From NCBI RefSeq assembly GCF_000787715.1, contig NZ_BBPI01000035.1:114667-178666 (forward strand): a stretch of DNA of 64,000 bases. The letters are read 5' to 3'. The translations under genes were made by a program, and so were the position numbers. Every line of letters starts with the position of its first letter. The first letter of the stretch is position 1. The notes beneath the pieces were generated by a model. That model did not search any database and was not told the origin of the DNA. It saw only the letters and a list, made by a program, of their open reading frames with translations. Origin of the DNA: Sphingomonas parapaucimobilis NBRC 15100 (GTDB lineage Bacteria > Pseudomonadota > Alphaproteobacteria > Sphingomonadales > Sphingomonadaceae). This document shows, piece by piece, positions 31,608 through 41,106 of this stretch.

Positions 31608-32907
31608 GGGTCACCAACCGGGCCAGCGAAGTCGGCCGGGCCAGTTCGGTCATGGCCTGATACGCCTGTTCGTCCAGGAACTGGATCAGCGCCTCCAGCC
31701 CGATCGGACGACTGATCAGGTATCCCTGGATCATGTCGCATCCCATGACGCTGAGCAGCGCCAGTGTCGCGGGCGTCTCCACCCCCTCGGCGACCACTTC
31801 CATCTCCAGCGCATGGGCCAGATCGATCGTCGATCGCACGATCAGGGGGTCACGATTGCTGCTGGTCAGTTGCGTGATGAACAGCTTGTCGATCTTCAGT
31901 TCGCAAGCCGGAAGCTGCTTCAGATAGGACAGCGAGGAAAGCCCCGCGCCGTAATCGTCGATGGCCACCGCGATGCCCATGTCGACAAAGGCCTGGAGAT
32001 TGGCCATCGCGCTGTCGGGATCGCGGATGACCGAGGTCTCGGTGATCTCGAACCCGATGCACGCGCCGCTGTCGATGACCAGCGCACAGGCCTCGCGCAC
32101 GAAATGCAGGTCGCCCAGCAACATGCCCGAGATGTTGATGAAGATGCGAAGCGGATGGCCCGCCGCCGCCAGGCGACGCTGGTCGGCGATGACGTGACGC
32201 AGGATCCACAGGGTCAGCGGGCCGATGATCCGCGATTCCTCGGCGACCGGGATGAATTCGACCGGGCTGATCAGGCCATGGCTGGGGTGTCGCCAGCGCA
32301 GTAGCGCCTCGATGCTCGCGACCCGCTGCTGGCGGACATGCACCTTGGGCTGATACTCGACGAACAGGCCATCCTCGGCAATGGCACTCGTCAGTTCATG
32401 CGCCAGCGCGATACGGTCGAGCCGACCCGTCGGAACCGCCATTTCGCGCACGATCATGCGCCCCTCGACCTGCGCCTCGGCCAACGCCTGCTCCGCTTCT
32501 TCGAGCAGGCGGATATCGTCGTCATGCGGTACGGCGGCCACGGCGGCGCCCAGCACGACTTCGATGCGACATTCGCCATCGGGCAGCGCGAAGGGATGCC
32601 CCAGCACTTCAGAGAGGGTCACCAGATGCGAATCCAGCGACTCGCGAGTCGCCGCACGGACCATGACCTCAACCTGGGCGGGGGCGGTCGGCCGGGCGAT
32701 GGTGTCGGGAATGCACCGGACCACCCGCTCGGCGATCGCCTCGACCAGCGTGGCGCTCAATGCGCGGCCCAGCCGCCGGCGCAGCAGCGTGAAGTTCCCG
32801 ATGCCGACCAGCGCCAGCGATTGCCATTGGGGTTCGGCCTGCGCGGCAGCAGCCACCATGGTGGGCGAGGACGCGTCGGGCGCGGCGGACGAAGGGCCGT
32901 TCTTCAC
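31594..32907 (-). CDS. EAL-domain c-di-GMP phosphodiesterase with degenerate GGDEF-like region, 437 aa
   Basis: The EAL domain (about residues 175-420) is complete: EALLRWRHP, FINISG, FEITETS, AIDDYGAGLSS, LKIDKLF and AEGVET, so it should cleave c-di-GMP. The preceding 130 residues resemble a GGDEF domain without the GGDEF motif. Start is uncertain; I use GTG 32907 because upstream in-frame starts (ATG 32973, TTG 33003) use codons unlike the rest of the gene. First gene of an EAL-kinase-receiver operon, with a CtrA box about 100 bp upstream. Confidence 0.88.
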   Translation of the reverse strand: MKNGPSSAAPDASSPTMVAAAAQAEPQWQSLALVGIGNFTLLRRRLGRALSATLVEAIAERVVRCIPDTIARPTAPAQVEVMVRAATRESLDSHLVTLSEVLGHPFALPDGECRIEVVLGAAVAAVPHDDDIRLLEEAEQALAEAQVEGRMIVREMAVPTGRLDRIALAHELTSAIAEDGLFVEYQPKVHVRQQRVASIEALLRWRHPSHGLISPVEFIPVAEESRIIGPLTLWILRHVIADQRRLAAAGHPLRIFINISGMLLGDLHFVREACALVIDSGACIGFEITETSVIRDPDSAMANLQAFVDMGIAVAIDDYGAGLSSLSYLKQLPACELKIDKLFITQLTSSNRDPLIVRSTIDLAHALEMEVVAEGVETPATLALLSVMGCDMIQGYLISRPIGLEALIQFLDEQAYQAMTELARPTSLARLVTRARG

Positions 32908-33002
32908 GCCCGCGACACTAGGGTCGGGGACTAAACAAGGCGTTAACCCCGTTAGCGCCGCCAAACCAAGCATTTGCCCGTTCGCCGCTTCCCCATTGCA
33001 CA

Positions 33003-33025
33003 ATGGTTAATGCCGAATTAACCAT
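33003..33025. promoter_or_regulatory. Palindromic full CtrA-type box
   Basis: TTAA-TGCCGAA-TTAAC at 33007-33022 matches the CtrA consensus TTAA-N7-TTAAC exactly, and because the site is part of a perfect 9-bp inverted repeat (ATGGTTAAT / ATTAACCAT, 5-base centre) it reads the same on the other strand. It lies between the EAL operon and the 17-residue ORF and could serve both directions. CtrA is the cell-cycle and motility regulator of alphaproteobacteria. Confidence 0.75.
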
Positions 33026-33065
33026 ATCACGGCACTCAAAAGGGTGCTTTCGAGGGAGAAAACCC

Positions 33066-33119
33066 ATGCTGAAGTTCATTCTGGCGCTGATTCACGGCGA
33101 GACGATGCGCCCCTGGTAA
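33066..33119 (+). CDS. Possible micropeptide, 17 aa
   Basis: ATG 33066 lies behind GAGGGAGAAAACCC, a strong ribosome site. The peptide is MLKFILALIHGETMRPW: a short hydrophobic helix and a polar tail with Trp at the end. A hairpin follows 12 bases after the stop and a CtrA box lies 41 bp upstream, so promoter, ribosome site, ORF and terminator-like stem form a complete small unit. No known family. Confidence 0.5.
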   Translation: MLKFILALIHGETMRPW

Positions 33120-33131
33120 TCCAAGTTAAGT

Positions 33132-33175
33132 CATGGGGCGATCGCAGCGAACTTAAACGCCTCGGTCGCCCCGTG
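33132..33175 (+). terminator. Hairpin after the micropeptide ORF
   Basis: GGGGCGATCG at 33135-33144 pairs with CGGTCGCCCC at 33163-33172 (10 bp, one G-T pair, 18-base loop), flanked by CA and TG. It is followed by ATTTCTGATT, a weak T-run. It probably ends the short transcript, or stabilises it. Confidence 0.55.
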
Positions 33176-33208
33176 ATTTCTGATTAACCCAAGTAACGAT
33201 CGCATCCG

Positions 33209-34378
33209 TTACCGGATCAGATCGTCTGCCAGCCGCAGCATGAAGGCCGCACCGCGTTCCATCTGTTGCACTTCGATATATTCGTCCGGCTGATGCGCTT
33301 GCGCGATCGAGCCCGGCCCGCAGATGACGGTCGAGAATCCCGCCCCCTGAAACTGCCCGGCCTCCGCCGCATAGGGCACCGCCCGTGCCGGGCCGTTATC
33401 CCCCGCCCAGCGCCGCGCCAGTTGCTCCGCCACGCCATTCGCCTCGGGCGCGAAGGAGGGCGTGCGCGACCGACGCTCGACCCGCACCCCGGCCTCGGGG
33501 AAACGGGCGCGCAGTTCCGCATCCGCCGCCTCGCAGGCCGCGAAGAAAGGCGCCAGGATCGCCTCCGGCTCCTGCCCCGGCAGCGTGCGCAGGTCGAAGG
33601 CGAAGCGGCACTCGCGCGCCAGGATGTTGACCGCCGTACCGCCGTTCATCTGGCCGATGGTCAGCGTGGCGTGATGCGGGCAGAAGGGGCCATGCGGATC
33701 GCCCTCCTCCGCCAGCCGGTCGGCCAGATCGGCCAGTTGCTGCATCAGGCGCACCGCCACCATGTTCGCCGACGCGCCCAGATGGATCAGGCTGGAATGC
33801 GCCTCATGCCCCATCACCGTCACGTTCCAGGTCGCGATCCCCTTATGCCCGCTGACGACCACCATCTCGGTCGGCTCGCCCACCACCACGGCCGCGGGGG
33901 ACGGCAGTTCGCGCGCGATCTCGGCGATCATCGATGGCGCGCCCAGGCAGCCCACCTCCTCATCGTAGGAAATCGCCAGGTGCAGCGGCCGCGTCATGGC
34001 CCCCCGCGCGACATGCGGGGCCAGTGCCAGCGACAGCGCCAGGAACCCCTTCATGTCGCAGGTGCCCCGCCCCAGCAGCCGGTCCCCGCGCCGGGTCAGC
34101 CGCCAAGGGTCGCTGGTCCAGGGCTGGCCGTCGACCGGCACCACGTCGCTATGCCCCGACAGGACGACGCCGCCCGGCTCCATCGGTCCGACCGTGGCGT
34201 AGAAATTGGCCTTGCGGCCATCGGCATTGAACACCCGCCGCCCGGTCACGCCGATCCCATCCAGATGCCGCTCGACATATTCGATCAGCGCCAGGTTCGA
34301 TTCGCGCGACGTGGTGTCGATCGCGATCAGGTCGGCCAGGATGGCGGTGGCTTGGGCGGAAAGCTGGTCGGGGGTCAT
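33209..34378 (-). CDS. argE: Acetylornithine deacetylase, 389 aa
   Basis: M20-family zinc peptidase pattern: SGHSDVVPVDGQ, LGRGTCDMKGF, SYDEEVGCLGAP (the catalytic Glu pair), VGEPTEM and a late AGQFQGAGFSTVICGPG. Length and the full pattern match ArgE of the alphaproteobacterial type, which removes the acetyl group from N-acetylornithine in arginine synthesis. It stands alone, between the EAL operon and a repeat. Confidence 0.92.
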   Translation of the reverse strand: MTPDQLSAQATAILADLIAIDTTSRESNLALIEYVERHLDGIGVTGRRVFNADGRKANFYATVGPMEPGGVVLSGHSDVVPVDGQPWTSDPWRLTRRGDRLLGRGTCDMKGFLALSLALAPHVARGAMTRPLHLAISYDEEVGCLGAPSMIAEIARELPSPAAVVVGEPTEMVVVSGHKGIATWNVTVMGHEAHSSLIHLGASANMVAVRLMQQLADLADRLAEEGDPHGPFCPHHATLTIGQMNGGTAVNILARECRFAFDLRTLPGQEPEAILAPFFAACEAADAELRARFPEAGVRVERRSRTPSFAPEANGVAEQLARRWAGDNGPARAVPYAAEAGQFQGAGFSTVICGPGSIAQAHQPDEYIEVQQMERGAAFMLRLADDLIR

Positions 34379-34439
34379 CCGGGCATCCTGCCGGATGTTT
34401 CAATTTGATGAAACCCCGGTGGGACGGGCATCTTCCTGC

Positions 34440-34560
34440 CCTGAATGGGGAGGTGACAGGGCGGAGCCGTGACGGAGGGGTGTCACCCTCTCTATAGCGG
34501 GACACCCCTCCACCATGCTGCGCATGGTCCCCCTCCCCTTGCAGGGGAGGAATGTCTTAC
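34440..34560. repeat. Intergenic palindromic repeat, family B
   Basis: A block with GGGGAGGTGACAGGGCGGAG, TGACGGAGGGG, CCCCTCCACCATGCTGCGCA and CCCCTCCCCTTGCAGGGGAG. The same order of elements appears at 49,581-49,705. It forms long imperfect stems and lies between argE and the tamB stop. Confidence 0.75.
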
Positions 34561-34561
34561 C

Positions 34562-37500
34562 TCAGAAATCCCGCGAATAGCGCAAGGACGCCGCCGATCC
34601 GCCGAACGAGCCGGTCTGGGTCAGCAGGCTGAGCGTGCGGGTCAGCGCGATCTGCAACTGGGTGGCGGTGAAGCCGCGCGCGTCGGTGACGATTTCCACA
34701 TAGATATTGTCGGTGATGTACTTGCCCGCCGCCAGGCTGGTACCCCGGCCGGTCGCCTCGTCGGCGCCCAGCACGCGTAGCCGGTCGAACCCGGTCGCCG
34801 AGCGCAGCTTGCCCAGCGGGTTCAGCCCGCCGCCGCCCGAGCCGCGCAGCGAGTTGAGCGCGGCGGCCAGCTGGATCGCCTCGGTCGCGGACAGGTTTTC
34901 GGGGTTGGTCCCGAACAGCAACCGGCTGAGCACCTCATCCTGCGGCAGGGTCGGCGTCGAGGTGAAGCTGATCTGCGGACGCTGGCCGGTGCCGGTGACG
35001 TTGATGACCGCGGTGATGCCGTCCGTCGTCGTCGTCGCCTGGATGTTGATGTCCGGATCGGTCAGCGCGCCGCCCCGGAAGCGGATCGTGCCCCGATTCA
35101 CCTCGAACCGCTTGCCCGCGAAGCTGTACGTGCCGCGCACCAGGTCTAGCCCGCCATTGATCGTCGGTGCCGCACTGGTGCCGCCGATGCGCAGGTCCAT
35201 CTCCCATTCGGACTCCAGCCCCATGCCGGAGACGAACAGCTGGTTGTCCGCGCGCACCCGCAGGTCGAGGCGGAACAGCCCCGGCGGCGGCGTGGGCGCG
35301 GGCCGGTCGGTCGGACGCGGCGTCCGAATCTCGCTGCGACGGCGCACGCCGGTCAGCTCGGGGACCTCGGCCTGGCCCTGGCGGATGATCTGATAGCGTG
35401 CGTTGGGCACGGTCAGGTTGCCCTGGATCAGCCCGCCGTCGCGGCCATAGGTCAGGCGGATCGTGCCGCTGGTCGTCGCGGCCAGCGCATCGCTGTCGGC
35501 CAGCCGCGCATTGTTCAGCTGCGCGCGGATATCGACGGGATAGCCGCTGTCCGCCGCCAGCCCGATCGAACCCTGTGCCTGGATCGTCCCCTCACCCGCC
35601 TTGGCCTGAAGCCGCGTGATCTCCAGGCGGTCATTGTTGAAGCGGGCCGCCAGCTGCATGGCGGTCAGGCGGGTTCCGTATGTCTCATTGTCATAGGTCA
35701 GGTTGTCGGCGCGGATCAGGCCGTTCAGCTGCGGTGCGGAGACGCGCCCGCCGAAATCGGCGGCGAGGGCGATCGGGCCGTTCAACTGCTGGTTGGGAAG
35801 CGCCGCGAAGGAGAACAGCACCGCCGAAGGGCCGTTATAGCGGATGCCACCCGAAAGCGGCGCCTGCATCAGCCGGTTGACCCAGCCGCCATTGCCCGGT
35901 GGCAGCGGACGCAGGTTGGCGACCATGCGGCCGACCACCGTCTGCCCGCGCCGGATCAGCGCGCGCGCCTCGCCGCCATCGGGGACCAGACGGCCCGCGA
36001 ACACGATGTCCACCGTCTCCGACACCGCCGCCAGACCCGTGCGCCGGAAATTGGCGACGGTCAGCCGTGCCTCGGCCGCCGGGAAGCTGGCGTCGCGTGC
36101 CTGGGCGAAGTCCAGCGCACCGCTCGCCTCGCCCGAGATACCCAGATTGGGGACGAAGGCGTCGAGGATCGACAGCTGCAGCTTGTCCAGCCGCGTCTGC
36201 ACCTTCAGGCCGTTTCCATAGGAACCCGCGACCAGCACCGACCCGCGGCCGAAATCGATCCGGGTCGGCGTCACCTGCCACTCACCCTTCACATTCTGGA
36301 TGCGCGCCGGGTTGGCGGTACGGAAGGCGATGCCGTTGGCCTGCCCCTTGGCCGCGACCAGATAATTGTTCGGCGCCAGCTGCGCATTGAGCGCGATATT
36401 GAACGGGATGCTCGACGATCCGGTCAGCACCGCCTGTGCGGTGCCGCGCCCGCCGGTGTAGTTGACCTTCGCCCGCGCCGACTGGATGACCACCTCGCCA
36501 TAGCGGGTGTCGGCCAGCTGCGCGTCGGCGACGATCTGCGGCGCGTTCGGCAGCATGACCACGCTGGCGTTGACGATGGCGCGACCGATGGTGAAGTCGA
36601 CCATGCCGGGCACACGGGCATTATAGGCCCGCGCGGCGATATCGGCGCGCTGGTTGCCGCCCTGGTCGGCCAGCTGGACGCGGCCGTTGATACCCTGCCC
36701 TGCGAATTGCAGCGCGCCCGCGAACGGCCCCGCCGCCGTCTGGACGACACGACCGCTGGCATTGATCCCGGCAAAGACCAGACTGCGCACGTCGATCGCC
36801 AGCTGCCGCCCGGTGCTGACCAGCACATTGGCAGTGAACGGACCGTAATTGGTGTCGCCGCTGGCACCCACGGCATAGGCGCCATTCTGTCCCACGATCC
36901 GCGCCTGGAGATTGGCGAGGCCGACTCCGACGCCCGGCTTGGCGGCACGCAGCACGATCACCGGATTGGTCTGCGATCCCGTCACCCGTGCGGTGATCGG
37001 GCCATATTGGTTGGAATAGGCATCCGCCTCGACCGCCAGCGCGCCGTTGGCGGGATTGAAGCGTCCGCTGCCGCGCGTCACGCGGAACTGCGGGGCCGCC
37101 AGACGCAGGCCGCTGAACGTCACGATACCCTGCGGGCTGTACTCGACATCGGCGCGGATGGTCGCATTGCCGCCCAGGAAGTTGCGCGCGCCCTCGTTGA
37201 AGATCTGCGAGGTGCGGGCCACCACCCGGCCCTTCATCCCGAAGCCGCCCGGCGTCGCCACCAGATTGGCATCGGTGGTCAGGTTGATGATGCCGATGCT
37301 CTCGACCCGGTAATTGTTCACCCGGCCCTTCAGCGCACCGGTATAGCGCCCGGTGTTCAGGTTCGCGACGACCACCGCGGTCGCATCGATGTTGTCCGAC
37401 CGAATGCGCAGATTGTCCGACAGGATATTGGGCATCGCGATCGCGAAGTCGCCCTGGATCGCGACATTGTTGGTCAGCCCGCCGACGGCGGCGTTGAGCC

Positions 37501-38794
37501 CTGCGATCCGCTTCGCCCGCGCCTTGACCGGCACCAGGATGCGGTCGGCATTCACCTTGGCCAGCCCCTCTGCATAGAGGTTCTGGACCGAGGTTTCGCC
37601 GAAGCCGAGCGCGGCGGCGCGCAGCTTATAGTCGACCGTCGGCGTCGCGAATGCGCCGTTCAGCACCACGCGCGCCAGCACGTCGCGGCCCGTCAGATTG
37701 GGCGCGATGGCGCCGGGCGTCAGCAGCTTGGCATCGACCGCGAAATTGCCGAACTGGCTGTTCGCCAGATCGAGAATGCCGCCTGCATCGACCAGCAGGG
37801 CCGAGGAGCGCAGCTTCATGCGGGTGTCCGCGCGCCGCTCGTTCAGCGTGGTGTCGATCGCGACCTGAAGCGCAGGCGCGGTCAACCGTTCGACCGGGCC
37901 TTCCAGATACAGGCCGGGACGGGTCACGCCGCGAACCTCGATATGACCATCGCGCGCCGTGGCGTTCAGATTGGCAAGCTCGCCGCCGCCCAACGTCGCG
38001 ATGGCACGGCCGGTCCACGCCTTCCACCCGCCGCGTCCATCGACGGTCAGGGTCAGCGGCGCCTTCAGCCCCGCCATCGACGCGACGACGCCCCCGGTCG
38101 GCACGGTCAGCTTGATGTCCACCGCCAGCCGGTCGGCATCGGGCACCGCGTCGAGGACCAGTCGGAGCCGGTCGCCCCCCGCGATGCCGGGTCCGCGCAG
38201 CGCATCCGCGCTGGCCGTGACCTGCGCACGGCGGTCGGCGATGTGGACCTTGCCGTCGATCGCCAGGATGTGGCGCTGCCCCGTCACCGGCGCACCGATC
38301 ACGAAGCGCTTGATGGCCAGGCGATTCACATCGATGTCGAGGTCGGGCAGCAGCGGTGCATTGGGGTCGCTGGGCGTCGGCTTCAGCTCGGGCTTACGCG
38401 CCAGCGTGACGAGGTCGGCGGTCAGCGAGCGGACATCGATATGATTCTTGGTATAGGCGAAGGGCCGCCAGTCGACGTCAAGCCGCGGGCTCGACAGGAA
38501 CACGCCCCTGGTATCGCTGACCCGCAGGTCGACCAGGTTCATGCGGCCGTAGAGCGACCCTTCGATCCGCCCGACCTTGATGTTCAGGCCCGAGGCGGTG
38601 GTGTAGCCGCCCAGCTGGTCCGCGACGAAGCGGCGTCCCGGATCGGTGTTGATCCCCAGCAGCACCGCCCCGACCAGCAGGATCAGGCCCAGGATCGTGA
38701 TGCCGATCCACTTGAGCACGCGCTGCCACAAGGGGCGACGGACGATAACGGTTTCGTTTTCCGGCGCGGCGGCCATGGTCTGTTCGTCCGCCAT
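34562..38794 (-). CDS. tamB: Translocation and assembly module inner-membrane protein TamB, 1410 aa
   Basis: An N-terminal membrane anchor (VLKWIGITILGLILLVGAVL) is followed by a very long region of repeating beta-strands of the AsmA/TamB type, and the C-terminal DUF490 block is visible (GTYSFAGKRFEVNRGTIRF, GTGQRPQISFTSTPTLPQDE, LSRLLFG). TamB spans the periplasm and works with TamA in outer-membrane protein or lipid transport. Its start overlaps the tamA stop, so they form one operon. Confidence 0.93.
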   Translation of the reverse strand: MADEQTMAAAPENETVIVRRPLWQRVLKWIGITILGLILLVGAVLLGINTDPGRRFVADQLGGYTTASGLNIKVGRIEGSLYGRMNLVDLRVSDTRGVFLSSPRLDVDWRPFAYTKNHIDVRSLTADLVTLARKPELKPTPSDPNAPLLPDLDIDVNRLAIKRFVIGAPVTGQRHILAIDGKVHIADRRAQVTASADALRGPGIAGGDRLRLVLDAVPDADRLAVDIKLTVPTGGVVASMAGLKAPLTLTVDGRGGWKAWTGRAIATLGGGELANLNATARDGHIEVRGVTRPGLYLEGPVERLTAPALQVAIDTTLNERRADTRMKLRSSALLVDAGGILDLANSQFGNFAVDAKLLTPGAIAPNLTGRDVLARVVLNGAFATPTVDYKLRAAALGFGETSVQNLYAEGLAKVNADRILVPVKARAKRIAGLNAAVGGLTNNVAIQGDFAIAMPNILSDNLRIRSDNIDATAVVVANLNTGRYTGALKGRVNNYRVESIGIINLTTDANLVATPGGFGMKGRVVARTSQIFNEGARNFLGGNATIRADVEYSPQGIVTFSGLRLAAPQFRVTRGSGRFNPANGALAVEADAYSNQYGPITARVTGSQTNPVIVLRAAKPGVGVGLANLQARIVGQNGAYAVGASGDTNYGPFTANVLVSTGRQLAIDVRSLVFAGINASGRVVQTAAGPFAGALQFAGQGINGRVQLADQGGNQRADIAARAYNARVPGMVDFTIGRAIVNASVVMLPNAPQIVADAQLADTRYGEVVIQSARAKVNYTGGRGTAQAVLTGSSSIPFNIALNAQLAPNNYLVAAKGQANGIAFRTANPARIQNVKGEWQVTPTRIDFGRGSVLVAGSYGNGLKVQTRLDKLQLSILDAFVPNLGISGEASGALDFAQARDASFPAAEARLTVANFRRTGLAAVSETVDIVFAGRLVPDGGEARALIRRGQTVVGRMVANLRPLPPGNGGWVNRLMQAPLSGGIRYNGPSAVLFSFAALPNQQLNGPIALAADFGGRVSAPQLNGLIRADNLTYDNETYGTRLTAMQLAARFNNDRLEITRLQAKAGEGTIQAQGSIGLAADSGYPVDIRAQLNNARLADSDALAATTSGTIRLTYGRDGGLIQGNLTVPNARYQIIRQGQAEVPELTGVRRRSEIRTPRPTDRPAPTPPPGLFRLDLRVRADNQLFVSGMGLESEWEMDLRIGGTSAAPTINGGLDLVRGTYSFAGKRFEVNRGTIRFRGGALTDPDINIQATTTTDGITAVINVTGTGQRPQISFTSTPTLPQDEVLSRLLFGTNPENLSATEAIQLAAALNSLRGSGGGGLNPLGKLRSATGFDRLRVLGADEATGRGTSLAAGKYITDNIYVEIVTDARGFTATQLQIALTRTLSLLTQTGSFGGSAASLRYSRDF

Positions 38795-41007
38795 CAGAAG
38801 GCCTGCCCGATCGAGATGTACAGGGCGACCTTGCCGTCACCCGGTCGCGGGTTCAGCGGCGTCGCCACATCGACGCGCAGCGGCCCGAAATTGGTGTAGA
38901 AGCGCCCGCCGATACCCGCGCCGAAGCGCAGGTCCTTGCCCGTGGGCAACGTGCTTTCGTAACTGTTGCCCGCATCGACGAACGGCACGATGCCGAAATT
39001 GCCGAAGCGATAGCGCGCCTCCAGCGCGAACTCGTTCAGGCTGCGGCCGCCGATCGGATTGCCCTGCGGATCGAGCGGCCCCAGCCGCTGGAACCCGTAA
39101 CCGCGCACCGATCCGCCGCCGCCGCCATAATAGCGCCGCGACGGGGCCAGGTCGTCGCGGTCGATCCCGAAGATCGCGCCCGCGCGCGCCCGGCCCGCGA
39201 TCACCAGGCTGTCGTTGAAGGGATAATAGAAAGTCCCCTCGACCATGGTCCGCGCATAGGGGCTCACCGCGCCGCGCACCGAGGTCTCGGGGCTGAGGTT
39301 CAGTTTCAGGCGATAGCCGCGCGTCGGGTTGAGCAGGTCGTTCGACTGGTCGAACACCACCTGCCCCGGGATCGCCGCAATACCGAATGTCGCGCGCCGC
39401 CGGTCGCCGCGGCTGAAATCATAGACGCTTTCGTTGGTGCCGGTCAGCTCGCCGCCGAACGCATAGGTGAATTTCTTCTGCCAGATCGGCGTCGAATCAT
39501 AGCTCCAGCGGAAGGCGACCGTGCCGATGAACGCGTCGAAGGCGTCGTAATTCTGGTGGCTGGCCGAGGCGATGACCTGGAACGTCCGGTCGCGCCGCCC
39601 GGCGTTCGAGCGGCGGAAGGTGCCGCTCAGCCCCTGTTCCTGCGTGCCTGCGATGACCGAGGCGATCAGCGCGCCTTCGGGCTTGAAGGCGTTGCGGTTG
39701 GTGAAGCTGCCCTGCAACCGCACGCCCTGGCCGGTCGAATAGCCGCCCTCGCCCGACAGGGTGCGGCTCGGCCCCTTGGTCTGGGTGACCTGAAGGTCGA
39801 TCTGCTCGGTGCCGTCGGGGTTCATGCGGCCCGTTCGCTTCGGTTCCACGGCGATGCCGTTGAACAGGCCGGTGGCGACCAGCGCATTGCGCAGATCGTC
39901 GGTCAGCCGCGAATCGTACAGCTGCCCCTCGTCGAAGCGCGGGAAGACGTTCAGGTGGTTCAGGTCGAAGACCGTATCGCCCACCGTGGTCAGCTTGCCG
40001 AAGGACGAACGTGGCCCGGTATCGACCGGCAGGGTATAGGCGCCGACCGGCTCCGGTCCCTGATCCTCCAGCAGGATATCGCGCTGCCCTACCTTGACGA
40101 AGGGATAGCCGCGCTGGGGCAGGACCAGGCTGACATTGGCCTCCGCCCCCTCGATCCGCGCCGCCTCGATCGCGTCGCCGACCTTCAGCGGCAGATTGGA
40201 ACGAACCAGGTCGGTCGGCACGGTGGGTTGTGCGTTCACCGTGATCGAAGACAGGCGATAGAGCCGGCCCGGCGTGGCGGTCAGCACGACCTTCAAACGC
40301 CCGGCCTCGCCGTCCTCCGTCCCTTCGCGCTGGAGGGTCGATACGGCGGTGGCATCGTAATAGCCCAGCGACTTCATCAGCCGGATGGCAAGCTGTTCGT
40401 CCTCGCGCGCCCGCGCCGACACCTGGGTCGCGTTGGCCGCCTTGCCCTTGCCCTCGCGCAGCGCCGACAGTCCCTTGAACTCGTCTTCCAGCTTCAGCTC
40501 GGCGAGCCCGCGCACCTCCATGTCATAGCGGATATCGGGTGCGCGCTGACCCTTGGCATCGGCGGCCGTGTCGAGCGGGGTCGAATTGAAGCTGCTCAGC
40601 GGGGTCAGCGGCTGGGCGAGCTGCGGATCTTCCGGGGCGATCGCGCCGATCGTCTCGCCGGTGGCGAGCGGCTGCGCCGTCTGGGCGTTGGGCAGGGGGG
40701 GCGCAGTCTGCGGAAGCGGAATGGCCTGTGCCGCGGGCTGGTCCTTCGCCATGGACGACATCGGCTCCAACGGCGCGTTGATGTCGCCGCTGAGCGGCGG
40801 CAGCGCAGCATCGAACTGCGCATCGGGCACGATCGGGGCATTGCCCTGCGGGTCGGCGCTGCCGTCGCGCTGGTCCTGCGGCAGGCTGGGTCCCTGCGCG
40901 GGCGCGGTGCCGGGCTTGGCCAGCTGCGCCGATACCGGGGAGGAAAAAAGGGTGGGAGCGATCAGCGCGAACGCAAGCCAAGTATGTCTGCCGTTCCGTT
41001 CCGCCAC
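38794..41007 (-). CDS. tamA: Outer-membrane assembly protein TamA (Omp85 family), 737 aa
   Basis: Starts GTG with a signal peptide (WLAFALIAPTLFSSPVSAQ). Residues about 26-150 are a Pro/Gln/Ala-rich low-complexity stretch, longer than in E. coli TamA. POTRA domains follow, then the 16-strand barrel with the Omp85 motif GSVRGYGFQRLGP and a C-terminal barrel strand ending in F. It partners TamB encoded downstream. Confidence 0.92.
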   Translation of the reverse strand: MAERNGRHTWLAFALIAPTLFSSPVSAQLAKPGTAPAQGPSLPQDQRDGSADPQGNAPIVPDAQFDAALPPLSGDINAPLEPMSSMAKDQPAAQAIPLPQTAPPLPNAQTAQPLATGETIGAIAPEDPQLAQPLTPLSSFNSTPLDTAADAKGQRAPDIRYDMEVRGLAELKLEDEFKGLSALREGKGKAANATQVSARAREDEQLAIRLMKSLGYYDATAVSTLQREGTEDGEAGRLKVVLTATPGRLYRLSSITVNAQPTVPTDLVRSNLPLKVGDAIEAARIEGAEANVSLVLPQRGYPFVKVGQRDILLEDQGPEPVGAYTLPVDTGPRSSFGKLTTVGDTVFDLNHLNVFPRFDEGQLYDSRLTDDLRNALVATGLFNGIAVEPKRTGRMNPDGTEQIDLQVTQTKGPSRTLSGEGGYSTGQGVRLQGSFTNRNAFKPEGALIASVIAGTQEQGLSGTFRRSNAGRRDRTFQVIASASHQNYDAFDAFIGTVAFRWSYDSTPIWQKKFTYAFGGELTGTNESVYDFSRGDRRRATFGIAAIPGQVVFDQSNDLLNPTRGYRLKLNLSPETSVRGAVSPYARTMVEGTFYYPFNDSLVIAGRARAGAIFGIDRDDLAPSRRYYGGGGGSVRGYGFQRLGPLDPQGNPIGGRSLNEFALEARYRFGNFGIVPFVDAGNSYESTLPTGKDLRFGAGIGGRFYTNFGPLRVDVATPLNPRPGDGKVALYISIGQAF

Positions 41008-41106
41008 GCCGTCAAAAGCCCCTTTCCGACAGGGCTCTTCCGCAATTCGGAATGATCCCCCACCGCACCATAACGCCGACAGAAGACGCGAAGTTCCCTC
41101 GCATGG

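Noticed and set aside
36707..38899. 730-residue ORF on the plus strand opposite tamB
   Set aside because: It is the high-GC mirror of the tamB reading frame, arginine-rich without any domain, while tamB has clear family features.
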